Source: Bacillota bacterium
Lineage (GTDB): Bacteria; Bacillota; Clostridia; Christensenellales; SZUA-584
Direction of reading: 5' to 3'
Assembly (NCBI GenBank): GCA_023399095.1
Contig: JAEWQS010000180.1
Span: forward strand, 1 to 29,401
Length of the DNA: 29,401 bases
Shown one piece after another: positions 1 to 7,687 of this stretch. Within the stretch, counting starts at the first letter, position 1, and the number at the start of each line of letters is the position of its first letter. Below the pieces are notes generated by a model. It worked only from the letters and a program-made list of their open reading frames with translations. It did no database searches and was not told the DNA's origin. The position numbers were made by a program, and so were the translations under genes.

Positions 1-53
1 GCCACGCGCTCCTTGGAAAAGAGCAGCATGTTATCGCGTTCGGTTTTATTCAT
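1..53 (-). CDS. 5' end of an unidentified gene, cut by the window edge
   Basis: Only the first 17 codons are inside the window. Read on the minus strand they begin MNKTERDNMLLFSKERVA. An ATG at 51-53 is preceded by a purine-rich AAAAGGGGTG stretch that can serve as ribosome site. It is divergent from the decarboxylase gene that starts at 155, so the roughly 100 bases between them should hold two promoters. The fragment is too short to assign a family. Confidence 0.5.
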   Translation of the reverse strand, partial: MNKTERDNMLLFSKERV

Positions 54-140
54 AACGCACCCCTTTTCATCTGTTGACGTTATTATCTCATACTTTGGCT
101 AAATGTGAAAGGGTTGTCTATATCGTATATCATATTGTTG

Positions 141-150
141 AGGTGAGGGG
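141..150 (+). promoter_or_regulatory. Ribosome binding site that decides the GTG start of the decarboxylase gene
   Basis: AGGTGAGGGG lies four bases before a GTG at 155. The open frame also extends upstream to a TTG at 74, but that stretch has no ribosome site, and its translation (rich in V, Y and I) does not look like the family's N-terminus. The GTG start is therefore preferred. Confidence 0.7.
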
Positions 151-154
151 AAAA

Positions 155-1546
155 GTGGACAGACAAACACCTATTATGGATGCAGTGGCATCGGTTTGCG
201 ACAACGCGAAAATTCGGTTCTGCATGCCGGGGCATAAAGGCGATGCGGGCTTTTTCGGCGGTGAGATGCTCTCGTGTGATATCACTGAGCTTCCGGGCGC
301 GGATAATCTGCTAAAGCCCACCGGAGCGATACTGCAATCGCAAAAGCACCATGCCGAGTTTATCGGCGCCGCTGCCGCGTATTACACCACAGGCGGTTCC
401 ACGGCGGGTGTGCTCGCCATGCTGTCGCTGATGCGAGGCAAAAAAGTGGTCTTCCCGCGCGGCGTGCATGTAAGCGCGGCCAATGCGATTCATATGTTTG
501 GTATATCGCCTGTGTTCTTAAGCGCACCTCCCTCCGATTATCCGGCGGTGATGGACGCTGAGGATTTAAAAGAAGCGCTGCGCGTACACAAGGACGCAGC
601 TGCCGTCTATATCACCTATCCGAATTATTTCGGCCTTTGCTGTGATATCGAAGAGGTTTCGCAGATTGCTCACAGAGCGGGTGTACCGCTTCTGGTAGAC
701 GCGGCGCATGCGGCGCATTTTGCGTATTCACCAATGCTGCCCATATCCCCCGCGCACGCGGGCGCGGATATCTGGACGGAAAGCGCTCACAAAACGCTGC
801 CCGCAATGAACCAATGCGCTTGCCTTTGTGTCGGTAAAAACGCGCTTGTGAACCCCCGCGAAGCGGTTAATGCGCTGTCTATGATACAAACGACCAGCCC
901 GTCTTATGTACTGCTTAGCTCACTGGATTACGCATACGCTTACATGCGTGACAAGGGCGAGCAGGAAATCTACCGCGTTACCAGCCTGCTGCGGCGGTTC
1001 GAAGAGATGGTTTGCGCACTGCCTGGCTACGCCTGCCCCGATATGGCTCATGAGAGCATAGCAGCGCGAGATCCGTTAAAATCCGTGATCGACGTGAGCG
1101 GCACCGGTCACACGGGTCTCACTATCAAAGCCATGCTTTCACGTGAAGGAATTCATGTGGAGGCGGCAGACATGAAGCACATTCTGCTGATGCTCTCACC
1201 GGGAAACACCGCAGCCCATCTGGACAGGCTTTATGAGTCGCTGCGCAGAACCGAACGCATACGCGGCAGAAACTTGTTTTTTTCGCCGTACAGCATGCCC
1301 GCAGCCACAAAATATTCGCAAAATTCACGCAATTGCGGTAATATAGAAAAGCTGCGGCTGGAGCACGCACCCGGCAGGGTGAGTGCCTGCGCGGCGGGCG
1401 TTTATCCCCCCGCAGAAACCGTGGTTTTACGCGGGCAGGCCATTTCCTACGAGATCGCCGGATACCTGATTGAAGCGGGTCGGCAGGGCTTTGAATTGTT
1501 CGGCGTGGAAGACGCATCGATATATGTATACAAGGAGAGATCATGA
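155..1546 (+). CDS. Orn/Lys/Arg decarboxylase family protein (SpeA/YaaO-like)
   Basis: PLP-dependent fold-type I decarboxylase of 463 residues from the GTG start, close to the usual size of the short Firmicute YaaO-type members. Visible motifs are CMPGHKGD near residue 24 (the family's PGHKG box), LVDAAHAAHF before the cofactor site, and ESAHKTLPA, whose lysine (about residue 213) should form the Schiff base with PLP. Known members decarboxylate arginine, lysine or ornithine for polyamine synthesis. The substrate cannot be read from the sequence. It is first in a five-gene operon and its stop overlaps the next gene's start in an ATGA. In Bacillus the yaaO gene also sits just upstream of tmk, which supports the family call. 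Confidence 0.88.
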   Translation: MDRQTPIMDAVASVCDNAKIRFCMPGHKGDAGFFGGEMLSCDITELPGADNLLKPTGAILQSQKHHAEFIGAAAAYYTTGGSTAGVLAMLSLMRGKKVVFPRGVHVSAANAIHMFGISPVFLSAPPSDYPAVMDAEDLKEALRVHKDAAAVYITYPNYFGLCCDIEEVSQIAHRAGVPLLVDAAHAAHFAYSPMLPISPAHAGADIWTESAHKTLPAMNQCACLCVGKNALVNPREAVNALSMIQTTSPSYVLLSSLDYAYAYMRDKGEQEIYRVTSLLRRFEEMVCALPGYACPDMAHESIAARDPLKSVIDVSGTGHTGLTIKAMLSREGIHVEAADMKHILLMLSPGNTAAHLDRLYESLRRTERIRGRNLFFSPYSMPAATKYSQNSRNCGNIEKLRLEHAPGRVSACAAGVYPPAETVVLRGQAISYEIAGYLIEAGRQGFELFGVEDASIYVYKERS

Positions 1547-2226
1547 TCCACCACATCTCAGGCAAAGACAAACACTATGACACCGTATTCTTCGACTTTG
1601 ACGGTACTATCGCAGATTCCGGAGAAGGCTGCGTGAACGCCGTTCGCCATATGTTTTCGTGCATCGGCATGGAGGAAAACGACGAAAAACGCCTGCTGGC
1701 ATTCGTGGGTCCGCCCGTCAGGCATCATCTAAAGGAATGCTATGGGTTTGACGATAAGCAAACCGACGAGGCATATGCGCATTTCTCCGCGTATTACCGA
1801 AGCAAAGGCCTTAAGCAATGCCGCCTTTTTCCGGGCATCGTAGATGCTCTTGCGAAAATTAGAGAATCCGGAAAAACGCTTTACATTGCCACATCCAAGC
1901 CGGAATACATGGCGCACCATCTTCTGGGTGAATTCGGGCTCAAAGACTATTTTGACCAAATATTCGGCGCCGACCATGAAAACGGCATATCAAATAAAGC
2001 ACAGGTTCTGCAAAACGCAATAAAACGGCTGGGAGAATTGCCGCAAAACGCCGTGATGGTGGGAGACCGATATCACGATATCGACGGCGGCAAAGCGGTG
2101 GGTCTCGATACCATCGGTGTGCTGTACGGCTACGGCGATGAGGAAGAACTGACCAAGGCCGGCAGCGATTATCTTGCGGACAGCATCGACGATTTGGTGC
2201 AAATGCTGGGAGGAACAAACGAATGA
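1543..2226 (+). CDS. HAD-superfamily phosphatase (phosphoglycolate phosphatase / PpaX-like)
   Basis: Haloacid dehalogenase hydrolase, subfamily IA, 227 residues. Motif I is FFDFDGTIADS, with nucleophile Asp18 and acid/base Asp20. Motif II is the IATSKPE segment. Motif IV is MVGDRYHDIDGG. The cap region lies between motifs I and II, as in phosphoglycolate phosphatases and the pyrophosphatase PpaX. The substrate is not predictable. It overlaps both neighbours by ATGA junctions, so it is translationally coupled to the decarboxylase and to tmk. In Bacillus yaaO is directly followed by tmk, so this gene is an insertion into an otherwise familiar order. A house-cleaning role toward nucleotide or sugar phosphates is only an inference from tmk next door. 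Confidence 0.85.
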   Translation: MIHHISGKDKHYDTVFFDFDGTIADSGEGCVNAVRHMFSCIGMEENDEKRLLAFVGPPVRHHLKECYGFDDKQTDEAYAHFSAYYRSKGLKQCRLFPGIVDALAKIRESGKTLYIATSKPEYMAHHLLGEFGLKDYFDQIFGADHENGISNKAQVLQNAIKRLGELPQNAVMVGDRYHDIDGGKAVGLDTIGVLYGYGDEEELTKAGSDYLADSIDDLVQMLGGTNE

Positions 2227-2852
2227 GCGGACTTTTTATCACATTTGAAGGCGCCGACGGCTGCGGCAAATCCACACAGCTTCGCTTTCTCGCTGAATAT
2301 CTCGAAGAGAACGGCGTCAGTGTGGTACGCACACGCGAGCCGGGCGGCAGTCTTGTGGCCGAAAAGATTCGCGATATACTGCTCGACAAAGAAAACGCGG
2401 AAATGGATGCCATGACAGAGGCCCTGCTATATGCAGCGGCACGCGCCGAGCATGTGCGCAAGGTGATACGGCCTGCGCTTCAAAGCGGCAAGGTGGTGCT
2501 TTGCGACCGGTTTGTCCATTCATCGTATGCCTATCAGGGGTACGGGCGCTCTCTTGGCGTACCCCTTGTTAAAACGATCAACGAACCCGCAGTTGACGGC
2601 TGTATGCCGGATGTGACAGTGTTCATCAATGTGACACCCGAGCATGCGTTTTCGCGCATGAACGAACACAAGGAGCGTGATCGTCTTGAGATTGAAGATA
2701 TCACCTTCCATCAGCGCATGTTCGATGGGTTCACCGCCCTATCTCACGAACCTGGCATGATATTGATCGACGCCCAGGGCACAAAGTATGAAACGCAGGC
2801 CGTCATTCGCGAGCGGCTGCTTCCGATATTCAAAAAAGCCGGGCTGCTATGA
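2223..2852 (+). CDS. tmk: Thymidylate kinase
   Basis: dTMP kinase, 209 residues, normal length. It phosphorylates dTMP to dTDP in the cytoplasm for DNA synthesis. The P-loop is FEGADGCGKST at residues 9-18, followed by TREPGG at 37-42 (substrate-site loop) and CDRFVHSSYAYQG at 94-106 with the conserved Asp-Arg pair. The start overlaps the HAD gene stop (ATGA) and its own stop overlaps the start of holB (ATGA). Linkage tmk-holB-ricT is a long-known conserved cluster in Firmicutes. Confidence 0.97.
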   Translation: MSGLFITFEGADGCGKSTQLRFLAEYLEENGVSVVRTREPGGSLVAEKIRDILLDKENAEMDAMTEALLYAAARAEHVRKVIRPALQSGKVVLCDRFVHSSYAYQGYGRSLGVPLVKTINEPAVDGCMPDVTVFINVTPEHAFSRMNEHKERDRLEIEDITFHQRMFDGFTALSHEPGMILIDAQGTKYETQAVIRERLLPIFKKAGLL

Positions 2853-3796
2853 CAAAAAATGTGCAGCGTCTGCTGGAAGCGGCGCAAAACAAAAATGTTC
2901 TCGGCGCTTATCTGCTCGTTTGCAGCCGGCCCGACGTGTCGGCACGGCTCACGAACGACTTTCTGATACGGCTTTTTTGCAGCAGCGGCGGATGCGGCAA
3001 ATGCACAGACTGCTGCAAGGTGACGGAAGGGCACGTGGACATATTGCGCATATGCGCGCCCAAGGTGGCGGAGCTGCGTGACGCGCTGGCCTATGTCGCC
3101 GAAAAACCGTATGAAGGCGCATTCAAAGCCGTCGTGATTTCTGCGGCAGACGATATGACGCCCGCCGCAGCCAACAGCCTGTTAAAAACGCTTGAGGAAC
3201 CGCCCGCCGGTGTTGTCTTTTTGCTCGAGGTTCGCTCCGTATCGGGTGTGCTGCCCACTATCGCATCGCGCTGCGCCATTGTGACAATCACACCGGAGCC
3301 CAACGCACGCGAAGCCATTGCAAAGGCACTTAATGTGAATGACGCCGAGGCCGCGATTCTCGCCGATCTTTCAGGCGGCTATCTGGACGAAGCGCGACGC
3401 ATAAAAGCCGATGCGACGTTTTTAAGCCAGCGTGACGATGTGCTCTCGCTGACGCACAAGCTGCTCTATTCAAAGGGCATGGCGATCAGCACAGTTGCGG
3501 ACTTTTTGGAGCACAGCAAGGATACCGTAAGGGCGCTGCTTTGCGTGATGCAGACGTACTTAAGAGACATACTCATATATCAAAAAACGCGCAGCGTTTT
3601 GCTTGTGGCGAATCAGGACAGACTAAGCGATATATGCAAGGCCGCTGATGACTTTACAAGCGGCGCAATTAGTAATATGATAAAAGTCATACTTGAAACT
3701 GAAAAATTGTTCTTCGTCTCGGTCAATTTTCGATTGACCGTTGAGAAGATGCTTTTTTGTATACTGGAGGAAAAATATAGATGGAAAAAGTCATAG
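2849..3796 (+). CDS. holB: DNA polymerase III delta' subunit
   Basis: Clamp-loader subunit, 315 residues. Four cysteines, C44, C49, C52 and C55, form the zinc-binding knuckle. The clamp-loader box TPAAANSLLKTLEEPP lies at 104-119, and the SRC arginine finger at 140-142 acts on a neighbouring ATPase subunit. There is no Walker A motif, which separates delta' from gamma/tau. The N-terminal AYLL segment is degenerate compared with the usual HAYLFSG. It sits between tmk and ricT as in Bacillus; the yaaQ and yaaR genes that separate them there are absent. The 3' end overlaps ricT by 16 bases. Confidence 0.93.
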   Translation: MTKNVQRLLEAAQNKNVLGAYLLVCSRPDVSARLTNDFLIRLFCSSGGCGKCTDCCKVTEGHVDILRICAPKVAELRDALAYVAEKPYEGAFKAVVISAADDMTPAAANSLLKTLEEPPAGVVFLLEVRSVSGVLPTIASRCAIVTITPEPNAREAIAKALNVNDAEAAILADLSGGYLDEARRIKADATFLSQRDDVLSLTHKLLYSKGMAISTVADFLEHSKDTVRALLCVMQTYLRDILIYQKTRSVLLVANQDRLSDICKAADDFTSGAISNMIKVILETEKLFFVSVNFRLTVEKMLFCILEEKYRWKKS

Positions 3797-4668
3797 GCGT
3801 TCGCTTTAAAAGCGTCGGCAAGGTATACTATTTTTTGCCGGGAGATATCACGTTTAAAGAAGGCGATCATGCCATTGTAGAAACCGCGCGCGGTATGGAG
3901 TATGGCGAGGTTGTCATCGTTGACAAGGAAGTCGGCGAGAAGGAACTCGTTGCGCCGCTCAAAACCGTGGTTCGCCGTGCCAGCGCCAAGGACGAAAAAA
4001 AGCTTGAAGAAAATAAGCAAAAAGAAAAAGAAGCGCTTGAAGCCTGCCAGAAAAAAATCAGTAAGCACGAACTTGATATGAAGCTTGTGGATGTGGAATA
4101 CACATTTGACAACTCAAAGATTATATTCTATTTCACAGCGGAAGGGCGCGTGGATTTCAGAGAACTCGTCAAAGACCTTGCGGGTGTTTTCAAAACGCGT
4201 ATCGAACTGCGGCAAATCGGCGTTCGTGACGAAGCCAAAATGCTCGGCGGCCTTGGCCCTTGCGGGCGGGCCTGTTGCTGCTCCAGTTTTCTCGGTGATT
4301 TTTCGCCTGTGTCTATTAAAATGGCCAAGGAGCAGAATCTATCTCTCTCGCCGACAAAGATCAGTGGTCTTTGCGGACGGCTCATGTGCTGCCTTAATTA
4401 TGAGCAGGAGCATTATTGTCAGACGCGCAAGCGCATGCCCAAGCTCGGCAGCACGGTCATGTCACCTGATGGAGAGGGTGTGGTCATAGACAACAACGCG
4501 GTTACTGAAGCAGTGCGCATTCGCATCACGCTGCCCGACGAGAGCATTGATGTGAAAACATTCAAGCTTGAAGAGTTACGCTTTAAAGGACGCCCTGCCT
4601 GCTGTGCGCCCGAACCAGACAACGATTCCTCGCTGGATAAGGAAATTAAATCACTGCTTGATGAATAG
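3781..4668 (+). CDS. ricT: RicT (YaaT) PSP1-domain protein
   Basis: PSP1 C-terminal domain protein, 295 residues. In Bacillus subtilis RicT works with RicA and RicF as a complex that carries [4Fe-4S] clusters and adjusts RNase Y-dependent mRNA processing. Here the expected cysteine-rich signature is seen: GPCGRACCCSS at 159-169 (C161, C165-167), CGRLMCC at 198-204 and C213. A lysine- and glutamate-rich helical stretch spans about 69-97. GGAGG precedes the ATG, which lies 16 bases inside the end of holB. It is the last gene of the overlapping operon; a separately promoted ferredoxin gene follows. Confidence 0.93.
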   Translation: MEKVIGVRFKSVGKVYYFLPGDITFKEGDHAIVETARGMEYGEVVIVDKEVGEKELVAPLKTVVRRASAKDEKKLEENKQKEKEALEACQKKISKHELDMKLVDVEYTFDNSKIIFYFTAEGRVDFRELVKDLAGVFKTRIELRQIGVRDEAKMLGGLGPCGRACCCSSFLGDFSPVSIKMAKEQNLSLSPTKISGLCGRLMCCLNYEQEHYCQTRKRMPKLGSTVMSPDGEGVVIDNNAVTEAVRIRITLPDESIDVKTFKLEELRFKGRPACCAPEPDNDSSLDKEIKSLLDE

Positions 4669-4690
4669 GCCAAAATAACAGAATCCATCC

Positions 4691-4719
4691 TTGCATTTTT
4701 GTGTAGAGGTGTTTACAAT
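4691..4719 (+). promoter_or_regulatory. Sigma-A type promoter of the ferredoxin gene
   Basis: TTGCAT at 4691-4696, a 17-base spacer, and TACAAT at 4714-4719. It lies just after the ricT stop and 36 bases before the ferredoxin start, so the ferredoxin can be made independently of the upstream operon. Confidence 0.7.
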
Positions 4720-4755
4720 AAGCGTGTATACAAACAATGGAGGTTGAAAACGTTT

Positions 4756-4926
4756 ATGGCTTATGTTATTAACGACGCTTGTGTGTCATGCGGCGCTTGT
4801 GAAAGCGAATGCCCTGTGGAAGCTATCTCTGAAGGCGATGGCAAGTATGTGATTGATGCCGATCTTTGCATAGACTGCGGAGCCTGTGCAGACACATGCC
4901 CCAGCGAAGCGATTGAGCAAGGTTAA
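4756..4926 (+). CDS. 2[4Fe-4S] ferredoxin, clostridial type
   Basis: 56-residue electron carrier of the cytoplasm. Two cluster motifs are present: C9-x2-C12-x2-C15-x3-C19-P and C38-x2-C41-x2-C44-x3-C48-P, which is the classic clostridial arrangement with near-symmetric halves. The start ATG at 4756 follows a GGAGG at 4739-4743, a rather long 12-base gap. An upstream in-frame extension to 4699 would add residues encoded by the promoter and leader, so it is rejected. It has its own promoter and a terminator right behind it. It could serve ferredoxin-dependent oxidoreductases in general; a link to RicT cluster assembly is only suggested by position. Confidence 0.95.
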   Translation: MAYVINDACVSCGACESECPVEAISEGDGKYVIDADLCIDCGACADTCPSEAIEQG

Positions 4927-4936
4927 CCACACAAAG

Positions 4937-4965
4937 AAAAGGTCTTTTGAATAAGGCCTTTTTTT
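4937..4965 (+). terminator. Intrinsic terminator after the ferredoxin gene
   Basis: AAAAGGTC at 4937-4944 pairs with GGCCTTTT at 4955-4962 (one G-U pair) around a 10-base loop, followed by more T. It starts about ten bases after the stop codon. Confidence 0.85.
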
Positions 4966-5012
4966 ATTCCCTAATAACGCAAAAAATATCACAATTTGCC
5001 GAAAATTCTTGC

Positions 5013-5041
5013 TTAACAATCATATTCGTGTGGTATATATT
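5013..5041 (+). promoter_or_regulatory. Promoter of the HD-GYP gene
   Basis: TTAACA at 5013-5018, a 17-base spacer, and TATATT at 5036-5041, 28 bases before the ATG. A TGGAGGG ribosome site is at 5058-5064. Confidence 0.6.
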
Positions 5042-5069
5042 TATATGTTTATAACTCTGGAGGGACATA

Positions 5070-6179
5070 ATGAGGTTCGTACCAACGGGATGCATACGCA
5101 CAGGCATGATGCTTGGAAAATCTTTGTACAATGCGTCGGGCGAGATGCTTCTTTCCGAAGGCAAGGAATTTACCCCCTCCTATATCGAACGCTTACAACA
5201 GCTTCGTATCAACGGCGTTTATATTGACGATAGCATTTCAGAAGATATCGAAATTCAGAACGTAGTAAGCGATGAAGTCAGAAATAAGGCTGTTCAAGGT
5301 GTCAGAAATATTCTTACCCATTCCGTCAGCGACAATCCGGCTGATAAGACCGCCTCAATCGTAAAGGCCAAAGAGATCGTCGAATCGATTATGGCGGAAA
5401 TTCTTAAGAACAGCAATCTCATGGTCAACATGGTCGATCTTAAGGTTTTTGACGAGTACACGTATTACCACTCCGTCAACGTGGCGGTTTTGTCTACTGT
5501 TGTGGGCGTGGCTATCGGAATGAATCACAGAGATCTTTTCGCACTGGGTTTGGCCTCTCTCCTTCATGACATTGGCAAGGTGTTTATCAACAAATGCATC
5601 ATCAGTAAACCCTGCGATCTCTCAGATAATGAAACGGACGACATTCGGAGGCACTCCGAGCTCGGTTATACGTATCTTCGAAGTATGTTTGATGTGCCTG
5701 TCAAGGCATCTTTGGGGATATTGCACCATCACGAACGTTACGATGGCAGTGGTTATCCAAAGGGGCTTGTTGCAGAGCAGATATCGTTGTTCGGCCGTAT
5801 CATCGCCGTGGCAGATGTGTTTGACGCGCTTGTTTCAGACAGACCGTACCGCAAAGCGCTGCTTCCGTCAGATGCCATGGAGCACATAATGGGCAACGGT
5901 GGCGTGATATTCGATCCCAACATCGCGCGCATATTCTCCATGAAAGTCGCCCCTTATCCGCTGGGTACAGCCGTTGTGCTAAGCAACGGGAACGAGGGTC
6001 TCGTCGTGGAAAATTACGAGGGTTTTGGCCTGCGGCCGGCTATAAAAATCATCGCATCAAAAGGCAAGCTGGTGACGCCGTATGTGATTAACCTGCTGAC
6101 CGATTCCAAATGCCTCAATATTACGATTACTGGGATTTCAGGTCTTTCTGAGGAGTCGGAAACAGAAAACGCCGGATGA
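5070..6179 (+). CDS. HD-GYP domain cyclic-dinucleotide phosphodiesterase
   Basis: 369 residues, soluble. The N-terminal part (about 1-60) is a small domain often found ahead of HD-GYP in clostridia (signature PTGCIRTGMMLGKSL). The HD-GYP domain spans about 125-290. Metal and catalytic residues are all present: H134, the HD pair in LLHDIGK (166-167), H195, the ILHHHERYDGSGYPKG block with H220, H221 and the GYP at 228-230, and D249 in VADVFDAL. HD-GYP proteins hydrolyse c-di-GMP (some prefer other cyclic dinucleotides) and so tune motility, adhesion or sporulation. The C-terminal 80 residues look like a small beta-rich appendage. Transcription is from its own promoter, and no partner gene is adjacent. 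Confidence 0.93.
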   Translation: MRFVPTGCIRTGMMLGKSLYNASGEMLLSEGKEFTPSYIERLQQLRINGVYIDDSISEDIEIQNVVSDEVRNKAVQGVRNILTHSVSDNPADKTASIVKAKEIVESIMAEILKNSNLMVNMVDLKVFDEYTYYHSVNVAVLSTVVGVAIGMNHRDLFALGLASLLHDIGKVFINKCIISKPCDLSDNETDDIRRHSELGYTYLRSMFDVPVKASLGILHHHERYDGSGYPKGLVAEQISLFGRIIAVADVFDALVSDRPYRKALLPSDAMEHIMGNGGVIFDPNIARIFSMKVAPYPLGTAVVLSNGNEGLVVENYEGFGLRPAIKIIASKGKLVTPYVINLLTDSKCLNITITGISGLSEESETENAG

Positions 6180-6277
6180 TTAGTCAGAATTACGAGAATA
6201 AGAGCGTCGTGACAGCGTATATCAGTCTGTAAAAAATTCTTCAAATATAATTTGTGGGTAAGACGGGCTATGATTTA

Positions 6278-6302
6278 CCCCAAAAAGCATTGCTTTTCGG
6301 GG
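6278..6302. repeat. Palindromic repeat, copy 1 (GGGGACCCC family)
   Basis: CCCCAAAAAGC, then ATT, then GCTTTTCGGGG, followed directly by ACCCC. It shares layout and edge sequence with copies at 6337-6358 and 7688-7712: CCCC, an A-rich arm ending in GC, its inverse, GGGG, then A(C/T)CCC. Confidence 0.75.
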
Positions 6303-6336
6303 ACCCCAATCTCGCGCAGCCCACACCATGGCTCCA

Positions 6337-6358
6337 CCCCAAAAGCTAGCTTTTGGGG
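6337..6358. repeat. Palindromic repeat, copy 2, perfect
   Basis: A perfect 22-base palindrome: CCCCAAAAGCT followed by its exact inverse, then ATCCC. It lies 34 bases after copy 1 in the same orientation. Confidence 0.8.
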
Positions 6359-6446
6359 ATCCCGGAAAGTTTTGCGCAGTTTCGAGTCTATGAAGAACAA
6401 GCAAAAACGGTAAACTGGCGGAAAACCGTAGGTTAAAGGCAAGCTC

Positions 6447-6472
6447 AAACGCGCTAAGACAGCGCGTTTTTT
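6447..6472. terminator. Intrinsic terminator between convergent genes
   Basis: AAACGCGCT at 6447-6455 pairs with AGCGCGTTT at 6461-6469 around a 5-base loop, with a T run on the + strand. The A's on the left arm give a shorter T run for the minus-strand gene that ends at 6480, so it may act in both directions. Confidence 0.85.
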
Positions 6473-6479
6473 GTAAACT

Positions 6480-7373
6480 TTATTCGCAGTGTTTGCAGTC
6501 TATCACATATTTACCATCCAGCCGATAAACCGACTTGCCGCAGTGCGCGTTAAGAAGCGTTAAGTCAAAGCTTTTTGCTTTGGGGCAAATGCTAAGATCA
6601 CGTAATTCAAATTCCGTGCCTTCGTCAGCGAATCCGATGGTATCACAAACCTCAAAGCAATCACACGCACAGACCTGCACATCGTCACCACAGGCCTGAG
6701 CGCTCTTCAAAGGCACACACGCCAGTATCCTCACTGCCCCCATCACATCGGCCCTGATCGGTTTATCGCTTATATCCTTATCCTCGTTCCTCACATGTGC
6801 AATATAGACCATACGTTTGGTAATCGAAACGCTGGCTTTGCAGACATTGGCCGGCTTGTAACCTTCGGGTACAACGATATATAGGCAGAATATTTTCTCG
6901 ATAGGCGTGGTCCATATCCTGCTCTGCGGCTCTGTTTTCATGCTTATCTTGTCATCAGAGACCTGTGTCCGCTCTCCAAAAACGAGCGCCACGCCGAACG
7001 GTTCAAACGCCAGTTCCTTATCGAACACAATGCGGTATTCCACATCCGGATCATCTTTATACCGTCCTATCCAGTCGTTGATGACCACCCCCCGTATACC
7101 AATGTCCCCCATCAACTCATATGAAGTTTTGAGCGCCACCGCAGGCCCCCATGCCCCATGGCGCCGTCTCTTTTCGCATGATACAATGTTCACTTCATCG
7201 GCAAAAAGCTCAGGATCGGCAGGGCACATTTCAAGCACCCAGCCTTTAAGGTCGGACGGGCTCTCTCCGTTCCCCGACACGTTTACCGTCACGGTCGTCA
7301 TTCCGTCCTCGCTAAAAAAACCTGTCAGTTCAAACTCATACCCATCAATCAGCAGTTTTCTGTTTTCATGCAT
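6480..7373 (-). CDS. Unrecognised 297-residue protein
   Basis: No family that I recognise. There is no signal peptide or membrane segment. The first half reads like a beta-sandwich (alternating hydrophobic pattern from GYEFELTGFF through LKGWVLEMCP and VALVFGERT) and loosely resembles the non-catalytic beta domains of clostridial surface proteins whose core reads ISHWVLELC; this is a weak impression. The second half is cysteine-rich (ILACVPLKSAQACGDD, then a CACDC cluster, CPKAK, AHCGK) and ends with a CKHC tail, which could bind metal or form disulfides. An AAAGGAAG ribosome site precedes the ATG. It is monocistronic, convergent with the HD-GYP gene, and shares the terminator between them. 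Confidence 0.8.
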   Translation of the reverse strand: MHENRKLLIDGYEFELTGFFSEDGMTTVTVNVSGNGESPSDLKGWVLEMCPADPELFADEVNIVSCEKRRRHGAWGPAVALKTSYELMGDIGIRGVVINDWIGRYKDDPDVEYRIVFDKELAFEPFGVALVFGERTQVSDDKISMKTEPQSRIWTTPIEKIFCLYIVVPEGYKPANVCKASVSITKRMVYIAHVRNEDKDISDKPIRADVMGAVRILACVPLKSAQACGDDVQVCACDCFEVCDTIGFADEGTEFELRDLSICPKAKSFDLTLLNAHCGKSVYRLDGKYVIDCKHCE

Positions 7374-7520
7374 CGTGAAGGACTTCCTTTCTGCCGGCCG
7401 GCCGTTTAGATCTGCTACAATAGCCTATGCACCTGCCAAAAGAGGTGTGCATGCGGACAAAAACAGCAATTGTAATCGGCAGTAAACGCAAAATTGGGTA
7501 TAGGCAAACCGTTTGGACTG

Positions 7521-7529
7521 TGCTATAAT
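7521..7529 (+). promoter_or_regulatory. Extended -10 promoter of tRNA-Gly
   Basis: TGCTATAAT (a TGn extension plus a perfect TATAAT) ends 11 bases before the mature tRNA. No good -35 box is visible, which fits an extended -10 promoter. Confidence 0.65.
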
Positions 7530-7540
7530 ATCTTGCATTC

Positions 7541-7614
7541 GCGGGTGTAGCTCAATGGCAGAGCCCCAGCTTCCCAAGCTGGCCACGTGGGTTCGATTCC
7601 CATCACCCGCTCCA
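7541..7614 (+). tRNA. tRNA-Gly (anticodon CCC)
   Basis: The acceptor stem GCGGGTG (7541-7547) pairs with CACCCGC (7604-7610). The D stem is GCTC/GAGC. The anticodon stem CCAGC/GCTGG encloses the loop TTCCCAA, giving anticodon CCC. The T stem GTGGG/CCCAT encloses TTCGATT. The discriminator base is T, and CCA is encoded at 7612-7614. A hairpin terminator follows at once. Confidence 0.97.
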
Positions 7615-7626
7615 CGTCGGAGCAAG
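7594..7626 (+). repeat. Att-like direct repeat, copy in the tRNA-Gly gene
   Basis: Covers the T-loop, acceptor 3' strand, CCA and start of the terminator. It matches 7950-7982 at 32 of 33 bases, and the first 26 are identical. The distance between copies is 356 bases. Confidence 0.85.
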
Positions 7627-7646
7627 CTTAACTTTGCTTCGTTTTT
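7618..7646 (+). terminator. Intrinsic terminator of tRNA-Gly
   Basis: CGGAGCAA at 7618-7625 pairs with TTGCTTCG at 7634-7641 (one G-U pair), followed by TTTTT. Confidence 0.85.
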
Positions 7647-7687
7647 AATGACTTAAAAACTCCGCACGCTTCCTTGCTCCTCCTTTT

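Larger units (their letters stand above)
6180..6479. other. Intergenic region with palindromic repeats and no gene
   Basis: 300 bases between convergent genes. It holds two strong palindromes (listed separately), a short stem GGGTAA/TTACCC just before the first of them, a weak ACGGT/ACCGT stem near 6407-6430, and a terminator at the right end. A TATAAT at 6246-6251 has no acceptable -35 box, so I do not call an RNA gene. Confidence 0.6.

Noticed and set aside
74..154. N-terminal extension of the decarboxylase from a TTG
   Set aside because: No ribosome site and atypical residues; the GTG at 155 has AGGTGAGGGG just ahead.
1125..1571. 148-codon minus-strand frame inside the decarboxylase gene
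   Set aside because: Arginine-, proline- and cysteine-rich shadow of a GC-rich gene with clear motifs on the other strand.
6240..6476. Possible small RNA gene ending in the terminator at 6447-6472
   Set aside because: TATAAT at 6246 has no -35 partner, and no known RNA family core was recognised; the hairpins are better explained by repeats.
7425..7625. Minus-strand open frame beginning MLRRGAGDGNRTHVASLGSW
   Set aside because: It is the antisense of tRNA-Gly. Such tRNA-complement frames are common false genes.
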